Origin: Saprolegnia diclina VS20
Taxonomy: Eukaryota > Oomycota > Saprolegniomycetes > Saprolegniales > Saprolegniaceae
Assembly: GCF_000281045.1 (NCBI RefSeq)
Contig: NW_008246081.1
Span: 298,129 to 362,128, forward strand
Direction of reading: 5' to 3'
Length of the DNA: 64,000 nt
The number at the start of each line of letters is the position of its first letter. The first letter of the stretch is position 1. The notes below the pieces were generated by a model. The model saw nothing but the letters and a program-made list of their open reading frames with translations. It ran no database searches and was not told the DNA's origin. A program made the translations under genes and the position numbers. Positions 37,533 through 48,822 of this stretch are shown here, one piece after another.

Positions 37533-39065
37533 TCACTGCCGATTCAAGTCGCACAACACAAAACTCGCATCGGAGAGCATTTCCTGCATGTCGGCCTCGA
37601 CAGCGTCGCGAATCGAGAGTTCCGTGGCGGACAGCGGGCCCTGCGACACCCGCCCAACGTCGCCAGTGAGCCCTGCCCCTATAGGCGCCAGCCCGTCAAA
37701 GTACGAGTTGGCCCACTTGGTGCGCGGTCGCTGCGCTGTTTCCAGTGCTCGCTGTGGCGATCGTCGCGGCTCGGTGCTGTGCTCTTCGAGTGCACTCACG
37801 AGCTCAAAGAGCGAGAGCTCGTAGAACCTATGGGCGCCGTTTGTCACCACAGTATCAAGTCGATAGATCGATACTCGCTGTCGACGAGCGAGGGTGGCAG
37901 CACGGGCGTCTGTTTCTTGTAGAGGTGCTCTTGGCGCAAGCAAGGTTCGTCGTCCTCAGTGTTGCACCCAATCTATATGCAAAGCACGACGTGGACAAAG
38001 CCATGTACGCGTCAATTTGGACCTCGCGAAGCAGGCCGCGGGCCTCCCACTGCGTCCCGACATCTTGGCGGCTGGCCGCGCCAAAGAGCCGGTGGGCGAC
38101 CTTCTCGGGGGACCCTGGCGTCAAAAGCGCGTCCTCGAGTCGGCTTTTCCACATGTGCACGATGCGCTGGACGTTGGCGTCTGGCGTCGACGTGGTGTTG
38201 AGCAGCGAAGAGAGGTCGATCGAGTGCTCGAGGGAGTGATGCAAGCGCTCCTGTTCCTGGGGTCCACGCGTGAGCCGCGCAGTCGGCATGGTCGAGAACC
38301 ACCTCTTCCATCGTGCCCAGCATCTTGGTCATTGTGTCGTACTGTGACGCGATCTCTCGGTGCTTGCTTTTCTCGAGCTCGAGCTCCTGACGCGCCGCGT
38401 CAAGGTCGAGTCGCAGTTGCTGCGCTGCGTGGCGGTGGCTGGCCTCGACGTGCGCACTCGCGTCGCCGTGGCGAGCGATCTCCTCTTTGAAGGCAGCCAT
38501 ATCGGCCTACTCGATCACTGCAGTCATCGTAGCGTCATCCTCGAGCGTACGTGGCAGCGGTCGAGGGCGTCCAGCGCGTGTTCGAGCTGCAGCTGCTCGC
38601 GCTCGGATTTTTTCTGCAAACCCTGCACGCGGCTTTGGTAGGTCTGGATCACCTCGAGCGCTTGGTTGAGCTTCGACTCGAGGTCTAAAGAAGCAGCGTC
38701 CAAGTGCCATGGACAGGGCTATCGGGCAAGCTACCTTGGTGGCGATGCTGGAGGTCGGCGTGCTTGGCCGAGAGGTCCTGGAGCTCACAGCGCTTGGCGT
38801 CGTTTTCGCCGCTTACTTTGATGAGCTGGCGCACGAGCTTCCCGACCTTGTGCTTGTCTTCGCTGCAGAGATCGCCGATGCGCACGGGGGCGATGGCCAC
38901 GCGCGCCGTTGCTTCCGGGTGCGCGGCCGAGACGGTCTGCCGCAGCTGCTTCCACTGGGACGCGGCTGTCGCCGAGAACGGGATCTCGACCTTGCGCAGC
39001 TTCTTCACCTTCGCGTCGTCCATCTTGGTCGGCGCCCGGCCTTGGCTCCAGCGCGGCTTGTCCAT
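37533..39065 (-). CDS. Coiled-coil protein
   Basis: Six exons (38735-39065, 38551-38684, 38303-38506, 38023-38256, 37875-37972, 37533-37827) encode 431 residues; introns are 44-50 nt and every join is in frame. The first half is long coiled coil (DLSAKHADLQHRH, LQLEHALDALDRCH, LDAARQELELEKSKH). The second half is mixed: EHSIDLSSLLNTTSTPDANV, HMWKSRLEDALLTPGSPEKV and FYELSLFELVSALEEHS. No catalytic or membrane motif is present. I do not recognise a family; a structural role at cytoskeleton or centrosome/basal body would be typical for such a layout but is a guess. The gene ends 90 bp from the SNase-domain gene (convergent). Confidence 0.65.
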
Positions 39066-39711
39066 GCCGCAGGTCGTCGGATCGCAAATCTTCCAGAGCA
39101 AACCACACCGCTATATAGTGTCAATAAAAAATACTGTGCTGCTCTGTGTTACCAACCCTCTTACCGCGATTACATGAACATGCAGCGCATTAGCACCAAG
39201 GCGGGCAAGGCCGCCTGCAAGAGGTGACGTGGCGCCACGATGCTGCAGCTCCGTTGAGTGGCGCAAGGCTCCGCGACGAACGCATGGCGGCGAGCCTCGG
39301 GTCGCTCGTCTCGGAGCCTGACCTACTGCTTGTAGCATTGGGCGAGGTCGTCGTGCACTTCGTCGTGCATGCGAGGATGGGGTCCAAGCCCGTGGGCTGA
39401 AGCCGCAATCTGTTGCAGGTTGCTCTGTAGAGACAATGGTACTGCACGTGGAAGACGCCAAGGACGGGTGCACAGTGATGGCCTCGGACTAGCACACAGC
39501 AGCCCTGCTCTACACTCGGACAAGCTTTCGCTGTGGTGCTGGGTCCCGTAGCGTGCTTGAACAGCCCCTTCAGGCGACAGCGTCGCGCGACGAGGAGGGT
39601 GGGCAGTAGTACACTATTTGGGTGCGGATGCATCCGGATAACCGAGGCCGTTTGATGTTGACGCCTTCACTTTCCGTTCGACCTCTTGGGGCTTAGACGA
39701 CACCAACTGCG
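39066..39711. other. Divergent spacer with a possible orphan exon
   Basis: 646 bp between the coiled-coil gene start and the PGM3 start. On minus, the frame at about 39323-39425 (CTACAG|SNLQQIAASAHGLG... to DDLAQCYKQ, then a GTAGGT donor-like site) has the look of a coding exon with acceptor and donor, but I could not extend it on either side. No other feature is seen. Confidence 0.35.
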
Positions 39712-41649
39712 ATGAGCTCGACCGCTGCTGCCCCGCCCGCGCCGACGCCGACGATCAACGCGACTTCGAGCATCCTCGAGAAGGTCCCTCGCCTCATGGA
39801 TGAGCTGCCCAAGCACGCCAAGCCGGCTGCTCTGGCGGACAAGGTGCTCGGCTATGGTACCGCGGGCTTCCGCGACAACGCCGACATCCTCGGCTCGACG
39901 TTCCACCGCATGGGCATGCTCGCAGTCCTCCGCTCCAAGAAGGAGCACAAGATCACGGGCCTCATGGTCACCGCCTCGCACAACGCGGCGCCTGACAACG
40001 GCGTCAAGCTCGTCGACGCGGACGGCGGTATGCTCGCGCAGTCGTGGGAAAAGTACGCGATGCAGCTCGCGAACGCCAACACGGACAAGGTGGTCGAGGT
40101 GCTCGACAGCATCGTCCGCGCCGAGAAGATCGACTTGGATACGACCGGCAACATCTTTATTGCCAAGGATACGCGCGTCTCGAGCGAGGTACTCTCTTGG
40201 TCTCCATCTAGACTGCGTGACTCACCGGCTGCATGTCATAGCACTTGTCGGAACTCGCGCGCGAGGGCGCGCTCCTCCTTGGCGGCAATGTCTTGGATTT
40301 TGGTCTGCAGACGACGCCGCAGCTCCACCACTACATCCGCATGGTATGTTTCATACGACCCAGAAGCGCGACGCCCAACGCGGTGCGGTGTAGTGGAACC
40401 ACGAGCAGTACAACAAGGGCGACTGGGCTTCCGAGACCGGCTACTACAACATGCTTGTTGATGCGTTCAAGCAGCTCACGACCGGCGTCGACCCCAAGGT
40501 ACCGCCGTCGTCCTCGAGCTCGCATCGACTCATATGATCACCATGGGAATAGAAGCTCGAACTGCGCACGCCGCTGTACGTTGACTGCGCGCACGGCGTC
40601 GGTGCCCTCCAGCTCACCAAGCTCGCCAAGGAGCTCGGCGACATGCTCCACGTCGAAATCCGCAACACGCCCGAAGACGGTGTTCTCAACCACGAATGCG
40701 GCGCTGAACACGCCCAGAAGGCGCGCAAGCACCCCGCCGGCTTTTCCCGCGACGCAGACCGGTACGTTTAGCATTTGTCCTTCCATGCGAGCGACTGACG
40801 TGGAAATGCAGCGGCAAGCGCGCGTGCAGCCTCGACGGTGACGCCGACCGCATCGTGTTTCACTACTTTGACGACGCTGGCGAGTGGCACTTGCTCGACG
40901 GTGACAAGATTGCGTGTCTCTTTGCGGGCTTCTTTGCCGAGAAGCTCAAGGCGCTCGATCTGACGCACGAGGTGTCGCTCGGCGTCGTTCAGACTGCGTA
41001 CGCCAACGGCGCGGCCAACGCGTACCTCGCGTCGCAGAACGTCCAGGTCGTCATGGCCAAGACAGGCGTCAAGTTTTGCCACCACAAGGCGCTCGACTAC
41101 GACATTGGCATCTACTTTGAGGCCAACGGCCACGGCACGGTCATGATCAAGGACAGCGTCATGGACCGCCTCCACCGCCTCGAGGGCTCGGTCTCGGACG
41201 AGAAGAAGAAGCACGCGCTCTCGCACCTCCTTGCCGCGTACCAGCTCATCAACCAGGCGGTCGGCGATGCGCTCAGCGACCTCCTCTTCACCGAAGTGCT
41301 CTTGATCCAGCGCGACTGGTCGATTACGCAGTGGGATGGCATCTACAGTGACCTTCCGAGCCGCCAGACCAAGGTCAAGATCGCGGACCGCACGATCGTC
41401 AAGTGCACGGAAGACGAGACGCAGGCGACGGCGCCCGAGGCGCTCAAGGACGCGATTTCAGCGCTCGTGGCCGCTGCCGGGCCGAGTGCCCGCGCCTTTG
41501 TGCGACCGTCGGGCACGGAGGACGCAGTCCGTGTGTACGCCGAGGCGGCGACGCAGGACGGCGCGGACGCCCTTGCGCTCAAGGTGGCGCAGGCCGTCCA
41601 CGAACACGCGGGTGGCGTCGGTGACATGCCGTCGACCTTTGTCGCGTAA
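39712..41649 (+). CDS. PGM3: Phosphoacetylglucosamine mutase
   Basis: Five exons (39712-40188, 40242-40343, 40394-40498, 40553-40761, 40812-41649) encode 576 residues. The metal and substrate loops of the AGM1 branch of the hexose-phosphate mutases are intact: FGYGTAGFR-like LGYGTAGFR, active-site Ser loop MVTASHNAAPDNGVK, Mg-binding CSLDGDADRIVF, sugar-binding loop (EANGHGT) and phosphate-binding RPSGTEDAVRVYAE. It interconverts GlcNAc-6-P and GlcNAc-1-P, feeding UDP-GlcNAc for chitin and glycan synthesis in the cytosol. The active-site loop reads TASHNAAPDNG where most family members have TASHNPEEDNG. Exon 5 begins in the middle of the Mg-loop codons, confirming the join. Confidence 0.95.
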
Positions 41650-41732
41650 GAGGTTAATATGATGAATCTGCCTGTTGAAATGCGTCGAAGATACGACGCA
41701 ATAGCGCAGTAGGATTAAATAAGGTACGAGGA

Positions 41733-44700
41733 CTAGCAGAGCGTATTGCGAGCGTCCAAGTTCCACTCGAAGACGTCCGAGTAGATGGCAACGTCGTCGT
41801 CCACCTCGTCGTCCGTCTCGAGGTTCTCGAGGAGGAAGCTCTCGACGAGGAAGCTCGAGGTCGCCGAGGTCGCCGCAAAGCTCACGGCGCTCGTGTTGGA
41901 GAGCGGGTCTTTGGCGACGCGCCGCGTAGCTTCGTGCGCGATCATCTGCTTCTCACGCTCGATCTCCATGCGGGCGTCCGAGACGGCCTCGGCCACGTGC
42001 TTGTCGACAAAGTTCTACGCAGCATGAGCGACGGAAGGTATGTAGATACGACGACCTTTTCCGCTTCCTTGCGGGCGAGGACCGGGTCGAGGTCGATGCC
42101 CTTCTCAGCGTAGTACTGTTGGCAGAGCACGAGCGAGTCGGAGAGCATCTTCTTCTTGCCAATGCGCTTGAGGAGCCACTCGCGCGCCGCGAGCTTGGCT
42201 TCGTTCGCCACGAGCTGCAGTGTCGACTTCTCCTCGTCTTTGAGGCGCAGCCACCACAACTGCTCCTTCTTGACGACCTTAGTGGCATTCGTACTCGTCG
42301 ACGGTGCGTGCTCGACGAGTTCGTCCGGCGAGCGCACGGTCGAAGCGGTTTCGATCCACTTCTTGAGTGGCAGCGCCGTCTTGCTCGACGACGACAGCGG
42401 CATGGGCGGTGGTGGCAGCACCGGCGCCGCGTCCGCCGTCAGCGACAAGCGCGTGATGCTAAACTCGTTCTTGGAGCCAATGCTGCCTTGCGTTCGGTAC
42501 GTGGGCCGCAAGACGTCGCCGGGCACTTGGTCAGACGCAAAGCACTCGCTCGCGTCGGCAATCTGCTGGAGCACGTCGGGACGCGCATATGCACGTACGT
42601 CGTCGAGAAGCGTATGCGCGATCGACGGGCTCAGCGCCTCCATGGCAGCTCCCAGCTCGGCGAGGCCGTGGCGCGTGCCCGGCACCACCGCGCGCGTGTT
42701 GGCGCCAAGCTTGACGAGTGCGTCGAACGCGCTGTCGTTGTTGGCGCAAAGCGCAACCATGAGCGGCGTGCGCCCGTCCTCGGTGCGCGCATTCATGTCG
42801 ACGCCGAGCCGCGCCATCGTATACACGATCGTCGACGACGCGCCGTGGGCGACGGCCACGTGGAGCGGCGCATCGCCATGCTCGTCCCAGCCTTCGGCGT
42901 ACGCGCCTTGCACCAAGAGCTCTGCAATCACGGCGGCATTGGCGTCCGGCGACTGGCAGGCGAGGTGCAAGGCGGACGCTTGGTCCCGGCGCACGGCGTC
43001 GCGGACAAAAGCGGCGCCGTCGTCCTCGATCCCACTGCCCAACACGCGCAGCAAGTCGAGCGCGTTCTCGACCGCGCCGGCTTCGATCGCCACGTGCAGC
43101 GGCGTCTCGTCAAACCCGATCGTGACGCCGAGCGTGTCACGGAAGCGGCAGTGCTTGATGTGCAAAAGCAGCCAGCGCAGAATGTGGTTGGTCGAGGCAC
43201 CGCCGCGCGCGGCCGCGTGCAATGGCGTGAACGCGTCGACTTGGTGGTCGGTGATGCAGTCGTCGCTGTTGAACAAGTGAAAGATCGGCTCGCCGGGCGC
43301 CATGGGATCTATGGCCAAGTACAGTCATAGATGCTCGACCCAGCAGCATTTTTCTACCTCGTTCGGTGCGCAAGACGACGAGGCTAGGCGGCACGCGCTT
43401 GAGCAGCCCGAGAAGAAGTCCTTCGAGCGCACGCTGCACAAAAAAGTGGCTTTGGAGATCGTACGACGGCGCGGCCCAGTCGCCCGTGAGCAGCGTCGAG
43501 AGGTCGCCGTCGCTTTTCGATTTCACGCGCGCTTGGCGCGTCTTCTTGTACTTTTGCGACTTGGGCTCGAGGTACTCGAGCCAGACGCGGATCTTCATGG
43601 CGTAATGCAGCGGCGACTCGTTCGTCCGAAGGTGCTGGACGTGCACGACCTCGGGCGAGAGGTCCAGGAGCAGACACGCGAGCTCGAGCTGCCCGGCCTT
43701 GAGCGCGAGACCGACGACGCTGTCGCCGACGTGGCGGTCGGTCCACTCGAGCTCGCCCAAATCGCCCGAGACCACGTGGAGGAGCTCGTAGACGAGCGCG
43801 TACATGCCATAGCGCAGCGCGAGCGAGAGCGGCGACGACCCGACGCCGTCCAGCGTCAACCACGACGCTCCGTGCAGCACAAGTGCGCGCGCCGCGGCCG
43901 GCAAGCCCGTTTTGATCGCTACGTGCAGCGGGGTGTCAGTGGGCGTCACGGGCGACCTGACAAGCGTCGCGCCCCAGTCGCTCACGGCATCGGGTTGGGC
44001 GCCGGCCGCCAAGAGCTCTTGGACGACCGCCTCGTTGCGGCATTTGATGGCGAGTGTGAGCGGTGTATCGGCGCCGTCGTCGTCGCGCAGCTCGAGGCCG
44101 TCGACGTCCTTCTTCTTGCTGCTGTTGCGCTTTGTCTTGCAGAGCTGAATGAGACGCGCGACAATCTTGATGGGCGCGTGGAGCCGAATCGCCAAGTGCA
44201 GCACGGAAAAGCCCTACATCACCATCAGCAAATCGCCTTATCGAAGACGAAGATGCAACGTACGCTGCTGTCGCTGCAGCCGGTCGACGACGACACCATT
44301 GCCAAGAGGTGGTCCAAAAGCTTCCACATGCGGGCTTTGAGCGCCATGTGCAACAGCGACTCGCCCCCTGCGTCGGCCTGATGAAGCCACGGATGCTCCG
44401 TCGTGTGCTTGGCGATGGCCTTCAAGAGGAGACACGCAATGCGCTCCGCGTCGTCGTCTTTGTCTTGCTCATGGATGCGCTTGACGGCGACATGGAGCAC
44501 CGAGTCGCCCGCTGCGTTGACGTGTTGCAAGGCGCGCGCCAAGTCGGCGGCGGTCGCATGTCGTACAAACCGCTCCACGCTTGCCACGTCACGGACGAGG
44601 CAGAGGTACTGGAGGAGCGACCAGTGGGCTGCATCGTCGCCGGCCGTCCACAGTGGCAACTTGTGCCGGAGAAAGAAATCGAGGACGTTCGTGCTCACCG

Positions 44701-45915
44701 GCGTCTTGCGTAAAAAGAAGTGCGACGCGAACGCCCAGCGCAAGAGCGCGTCCGGGCGCGCGCCGGCTTTGAGAAGTATGGCGACGCGCGTCTCGGGGCT
44801 GCTCTTCTTGTCGAGGCCATCGAGGACAAACGCCGCGCAGAGCGGTACGACGGGGAAGGAGACGAGGCCCACCTTCTGCAGCGACGGTAGTAGCCGCATG
44901 GCGTCGTTGAGGCGCGCGCCGGCCGTCACAAACTTCGCGAGCTCGGCCGGCGGCTGCCCCGTGTCGAGGACGTGGAAGAGACAGTGGGTTGCGATCTCGG
45001 CCACCTACAGCAGCGGACGATACGACGGTGTACGCATGATGAACGGGCGTACGCAGTGTGTGAGCGACTCGGCCGAGTGGCACGAGAGTGTGACGTTGCG
45101 CCCGTCCTTTGTGCGCACGATGAACGTGTGGCCGCTGCCCGTGCTGAGCGCGTCGATGTGGTCGAGGCAAATCGACTTGCTCGCTTTCGGCTTTGGCTTT
45201 GTCTTGTCGGCCTTCTTGAAGATGTCGAGGATGCCATCCTTGAGCACGAGGATGCGTGGCCGCTGCGAGCCGCCTAGCCACTGCCGCGACCGCTTGCTCA
45301 CGTCCATGTGAAACTCGTTGGAGCGTTGAATCTCAAACTGAAACTCGTGCCACTCGTTCTTGGCGCTCGGCAGTGCGACGCGCGGTGGTGCGCTCGCCCG
45401 CGGCGGCGGCAGCGACATCTGCACACTACCCTCAAGCGCATACGGGTCGCACGCGTCGAGGCGCTGCGCGATCATCGTCGGCAGTAGCAGCGTCGCCTTG
45501 AGCTCCATAAAGGTGATGTACTGGTGCGAGACCGGTGGGTCCGACTCGTACGTCATGTGCACGGGCGGCTCCATGCGCATGTCCTGTATGGTCTCGAGCA
45601 CGTGGCGCGTGTACTCCTTGTTGGTCTGGAGGCCGCTAAAGTGGCGCGCCAAGAAGAGATGGAGCTGGTCCGCGTGCAGCATGCTGCGCTTGGCCGAGAA
45701 CTCGAGGAAGGACGGCTGGAGCGCCTGGACAAAGTCGTCGTGGAAGCTCCGGAGCGGGCTCTCGAGCTCGCGCGCTACCCATTCTCTTGAGCCCTAGACG
45801 TTCATGCCATCGTCTACCTACCGACGATGTCCCACTCGATCTCATGCGACTCGGGCGGGCGGAGGTCCACCATGCGCGCTAATTTGCACTTGGGCGCGGC
45901 AAGGTACGGCGACAT
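41733..45915 (-). CDS. PH-like domain plus ankyrin-repeat protein
   Basis: Six exons (45826-45915, 45053-45793, 44264-45004, 43358-44213, 42056-43308, 41733-42014) encode 1320 residues. Near residues 190-277 there is a PH-like module (RPRILVLKDGILDIFKKAD ... GHTFIVRTKDGRNVTLSC). Residues about 300-1050 hold many ankyrin repeats, for example GADTPLTLAIKCRNEAVVQE, TDTPLHVAIKTGLPAAARAL and DGRTPLMVALCANNDSAFDA. The tail is a Ser/Pro-rich linker, a basic helix (WLRLKDEEKSTLQLVANEAK) and an acidic coiled end. It probably acts as a membrane-associated scaffold. Intron 1 as drawn is only 32 nt, so the first exon (MSPYLAAPKCKLARMVDLRP) is less certain. The opposite strand is open for 300-400 codons in places; those are shadows. 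Confidence 0.8.
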
Positions 45916-46096
45916 GGACCCTCCAAACCTTATACTTCGAAGCTCCGTGCGGCAAAAGCGCGCGGCCTGTCGTACTAATTGTATGCGGAGCCCGTTATTG
46001 TACCTCTGAAAATAAATACTCAAAATTTCACCCCACATTAGCTAATAATACCATGAGCTTCGAACTTCGGGCGAAATTTCATGGCAAATTTTCAAG

Positions 46097-46367
46097 ATGC
46101 TGGACGAGGACAGCAGCAGCAGCAAGCGCAGCACCAAGGTCGTCGACTGCCTCGAGTACGAGAGATGATACGACGCGCTGCATGACCCGCTCATGATGGC
46201 GATGACGTAGATGCCGCGTCACGGGCACGATGACGTGTCTCGCTGTCGCCACGTACTCGTTCCATGAACTCGCCAAGACGCCGCCGGCGCAGGTCGGCCA
46301 CCGCCGATGGCTCTTCGCCTTTGGCTCGGCGTGGGTCGGGGCTGCGATCGCCCGCGCTGTCTACTAG
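46097..46367 (+). CDS. DMAC1-like (DUF4536) small membrane protein
   Basis: Two exons (46097-46155, 46211-46367) with a 55-nt intron (GTACGA...GACGTAG) encode 71 residues. A Ser-rich start leads to KVVDCLECRVTG, then two hydrophobic segments, MTCLAVATYSFHEL and LFAFGSAWVGAAIARAV. The intron falls within the CxxC motif, and splicing restores it. The layout (short N-terminus, DCLxCRxxxG, two helices) matches DMAC1/TMEM261 proteins, which assemble the distal arm of mitochondrial complex I. Length is close to fungal and protist members. It is too short and too broken to appear as an ORF, and lies between two divergent-facing larger genes. Confidence 0.68.
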
Positions 46368-46419
46368 CCATACGTAGCAAGATCGCTCGACTGTACATGA
46401 GACTGTATTCTACATTCGC

Positions 46420-48822
46420 TTAGACAAAGGCCACATCGGCCTCCGGGACGCTGTTGTCGGCCAGAAAGGCCATGCGCGCCGCCACGTCGCCGAGACGCGG
46501 TGCCTCGTCGATCGACTCATCTTGCGACTGGTGAAAGGCGGTCGCGGTCGTACCGAGCCACTTGCGCGCGAGTCCGGCGAGCCGCGGAAACATACCGTGG
46601 TGTGTCTTCCACCAGCCAAGCGTGTCTTCAATGCCGGGCACGACGGTTGCAAAGTACATTTGCAGCTCGTCCTCGACCGAGAGCGTGTCGATGCCCATCG
46701 AGTCGAGGATCTCGTCGCGCGTCGCACCCATGACCTGCTGAAGGTACTTGAGGCTTCGTGTCGTGTTGGTCTTCTTCTTTGGCAGCTGCTTCTCGGAGGC
46801 AACGTCGGCGCACTCGGTCGCGAGCCGGTGCTTGACTTGGGCCTTCTCTTCGTCGGTGCAGTGCGCGAGCGTCGCGGCGATGCTCGGGTGCAGCGGACAC
46901 GTCCACATGGCCGGGTGGTCGTCGAGGAAGCCAAAGAGGAGCGTTTGAAGCATGTGCCGGGCCGCGTTGAGCTCGCACAAGACGGCGGGCTCATCGTCGA
47001 GCGAGGCAAACCCGCGCAAATGAAAAAAGCGCGGCGTCGCCAAGTCCCTCGCAAAGAGCTGCAGGATCGAGAGCATGACCGCGAGCGAGTTGGTCGCTGC
47101 TTGGCTAAAGACAGCGTGCATCACTTCGAGGCACGGCTCGAGGAGCACGAGGAGCCCTTCGAGGAGGCACCACTCGCGCCGCGAGAGGTTTGAGACCGTG
47201 CAAGGAAACGGAAACGACGCAGGCTGTGTCTCGACCACAGAGAAGAAGAGGTCGACACCGGGCTTCATGGCTTGCCACTCGAAGAGGAGACTGTACAGCT
47301 TTCGCCACTGCGACGGGCAGTTGACAGTCGTCCGCGCATCAAACCGCTGGTGCGTCGAGACAAAGTGGTCGAGCGTCCGCTTGGCCTTGGGCGTGGCTTG
47401 AAAGTACTGGCCGAGCGTGAGGAGGCGCCGCACGAGTGCAGGAATGCTGCTCTCGTCGTCGGTCTCGGTCGAGTGCAGTAGAAAAGGCGGGTCGTCGGCC
47501 AGCGCATTTGCATCAACGTCGTCCTTGCCATAGAGAAGGCGGCAGAGCACCGCATGCAGCGTCTGGCCCATGCACATCATGGACGGGACATGCGGCAAGA
47601 GGAGGCGCCAGTCGACGTCCGACACGATCATCGTCAGGTGCGACGACGAGAGGTTCCACTCGGAAAGGACGCGGTTGAGCGCTTGGAGCAGCCAGTCGCT
47701 GGACGGCTTTTCGCGCGACGTCGACGGCAGCGACTGGTGGCTTAAGAGCAAGTGCCGCCACTCGAAGCTTGGCGTGATGTAGTGCAGCGTCCAGACCAAG
47801 TGCGGCTCGGGCGACGACAGATGCATCTTGGCCGAGAGGCTAAAGTACCGGCATTCGTCGTCGAGAAGCGCATGCATCGCCTTGCGCTTCGCCGCGTAGA
47901 GCTCGTCCATGTGGGCTTCGAGCGTCGCGCGCGATGGCAGCGCAAAACTACCTTGCGTGGACTGTACGAGCGTGAGGAAGCGCTGGAACGGCTCGTCGGC
48001 CACGAGCTCCAACGGGCGCCGGCACGTCGCTAGCCACTCGGCAAGTGCGAGCTCGCACCGCCGCACGTCGTCACTTGGCATCACGAGGCTTGTGGCAGTG
48101 GGCGCCGGCTTGTTCTCGGCCACGCGCGCTTCGGTGGACTTGAGCAGCTTCTTCATGTACGCGTCGAGCTCGGCCTTGTGCTTGTTCTTGACGTGCCGGT
48201 GGAGGTTCTGCGAGCGCGCATAGTCGTGTGGGAAGCAGTCGTCGCAGAGGTGGCAGTAAAAGTGGCTTGCGTCGCGGGACGTCCAGCCGGTCGCCGGGTT
48301 CATCTCGACGTTGGTCGGCGCCACGAGGCTGACGTACATCCAGATTTCTGGGCGGTTGATGTGCTTGACCTTGAAGAGCGACAGGGCGCCGTGCTTGGTC
48401 GATCGAAAGGTCGTGGCCGAGGACATGTGCGGTCGCAATCGCTTGGGCTCGGGCAGCGGGAGGTCTTCGACGAGCGACTGCACGAAATTCGGGGTCGGTT
48501 CCTTGCGCTTCGCGGTGAGGACGACGACGTTGCTGGGCACCATGTCTTGCTGGATCTGCTGGATGTTGGCGAGGTGCTTCGCCTTCATGTGGCGGTGCAG
48601 GTTCTGCAGCCGCGTCGGGTCGTGCCCGAAGACATCGTCGCAGAGGTGGCAGTAGAAGTGCGTGACGTCCCGCGATGCGCACTCGGGCGCATTGCCCGGC
48701 GCGACGAGGCTCGCGTTGGCCCAGATCTCGGGCCGCGAGATGTTCTTGAGCTTGAAGATGCGCAGGATGCCATGCTTGACCGACTCGATCGGGACCGTCG
48801 TGAACTTGGTCGGGTTGCCCAT
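46420..48822 (-). CDS. Domesticated hAT transposase-like protein with two BED fingers
   Basis: Single exon, 800 residues from the ATG at 48822. Two BED-type fingers at about 60-85 and 178-205 share the core FYCHLCDD and H-x4-H (LHRHMKAKH, LHRHVKNKH). They are embedded in a duplicated segment (SVKHGILRIFKLKNISRPEIW / STKHGALSLFKVKHINRPEIW). A middle region aligns with the hAT RNase H-like core in pattern (LTMIVSDVDWRLLL ... SQWRKLYSLLFEWQ). The C-terminus has a hAT dimerisation-like WWKTHHGMFPRLAGLARKWL. The usual catalytic DDE acidic residues are not obvious, the terminal SAASERVFS motif is absent, and I see no terminal inverted repeats. A co-opted regulator is more likely than a live element. 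Confidence 0.72.
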   Translation of the reverse strand: MGNPTKFTTVPIESVKHGILRIFKLKNISRPEIWANASLVAPGNAPECASRDVTHFYCHLCDDVFGHDPTRLQNLHRHMKAKHLANIQQIQQDMVPSNVVVLTAKRKEPTPNFVQSLVEDLPLPEPKRLRPHMSSATTFRSTKHGALSLFKVKHINRPEIWMYVSLVAPTNVEMNPATGWTSRDASHFYCHLCDDCFPHDYARSQNLHRHVKNKHKAELDAYMKKLLKSTEARVAENKPAPTATSLVMPSDDVRRCELALAEWLATCRRPLELVADEPFQRFLTLVQSTQGSFALPSRATLEAHMDELYAAKRKAMHALLDDECRYFSLSAKMHLSSPEPHLVWTLHYITPSFEWRHLLLSHQSLPSTSREKPSSDWLLQALNRVLSEWNLSSSHLTMIVSDVDWRLLLPHVPSMMCMGQTLHAVLCRLLYGKDDVDANALADDPPFLLHSTETDDESSIPALVRRLLTLGQYFQATPKAKRTLDHFVSTHQRFDARTTVNCPSQWRKLYSLLFEWQAMKPGVDLFFSVVETQPASFPFPCTVSNLSRREWCLLEGLLVLLEPCLEVMHAVFSQAATNSLAVMLSILQLFARDLATPRFFHLRGFASLDDEPAVLCELNAARHMLQTLLFGFLDDHPAMWTCPLHPSIAATLAHCTDEEKAQVKHRLATECADVASEKQLPKKKTNTTRSLKYLQQVMGATRDEILDSMGIDTLSVEDELQMYFATVVPGIEDTLGWWKTHHGMFPRLAGLARKWLGTTATAFHQSQDESIDEAPRLGDVAARMAFLADNSVPEADVAFV

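Noticed and set aside
42119-43330. 403-codon plus-strand frame and its 374-codon neighbour
   Set aside because: Antisense to the ankyrin repeats of the PH-ankyrin gene.
46420-48822. Active hAT transposon
   Set aside because: No terminal inverted repeats or target-site duplications were visible, and catalytic and terminal motifs are missing.
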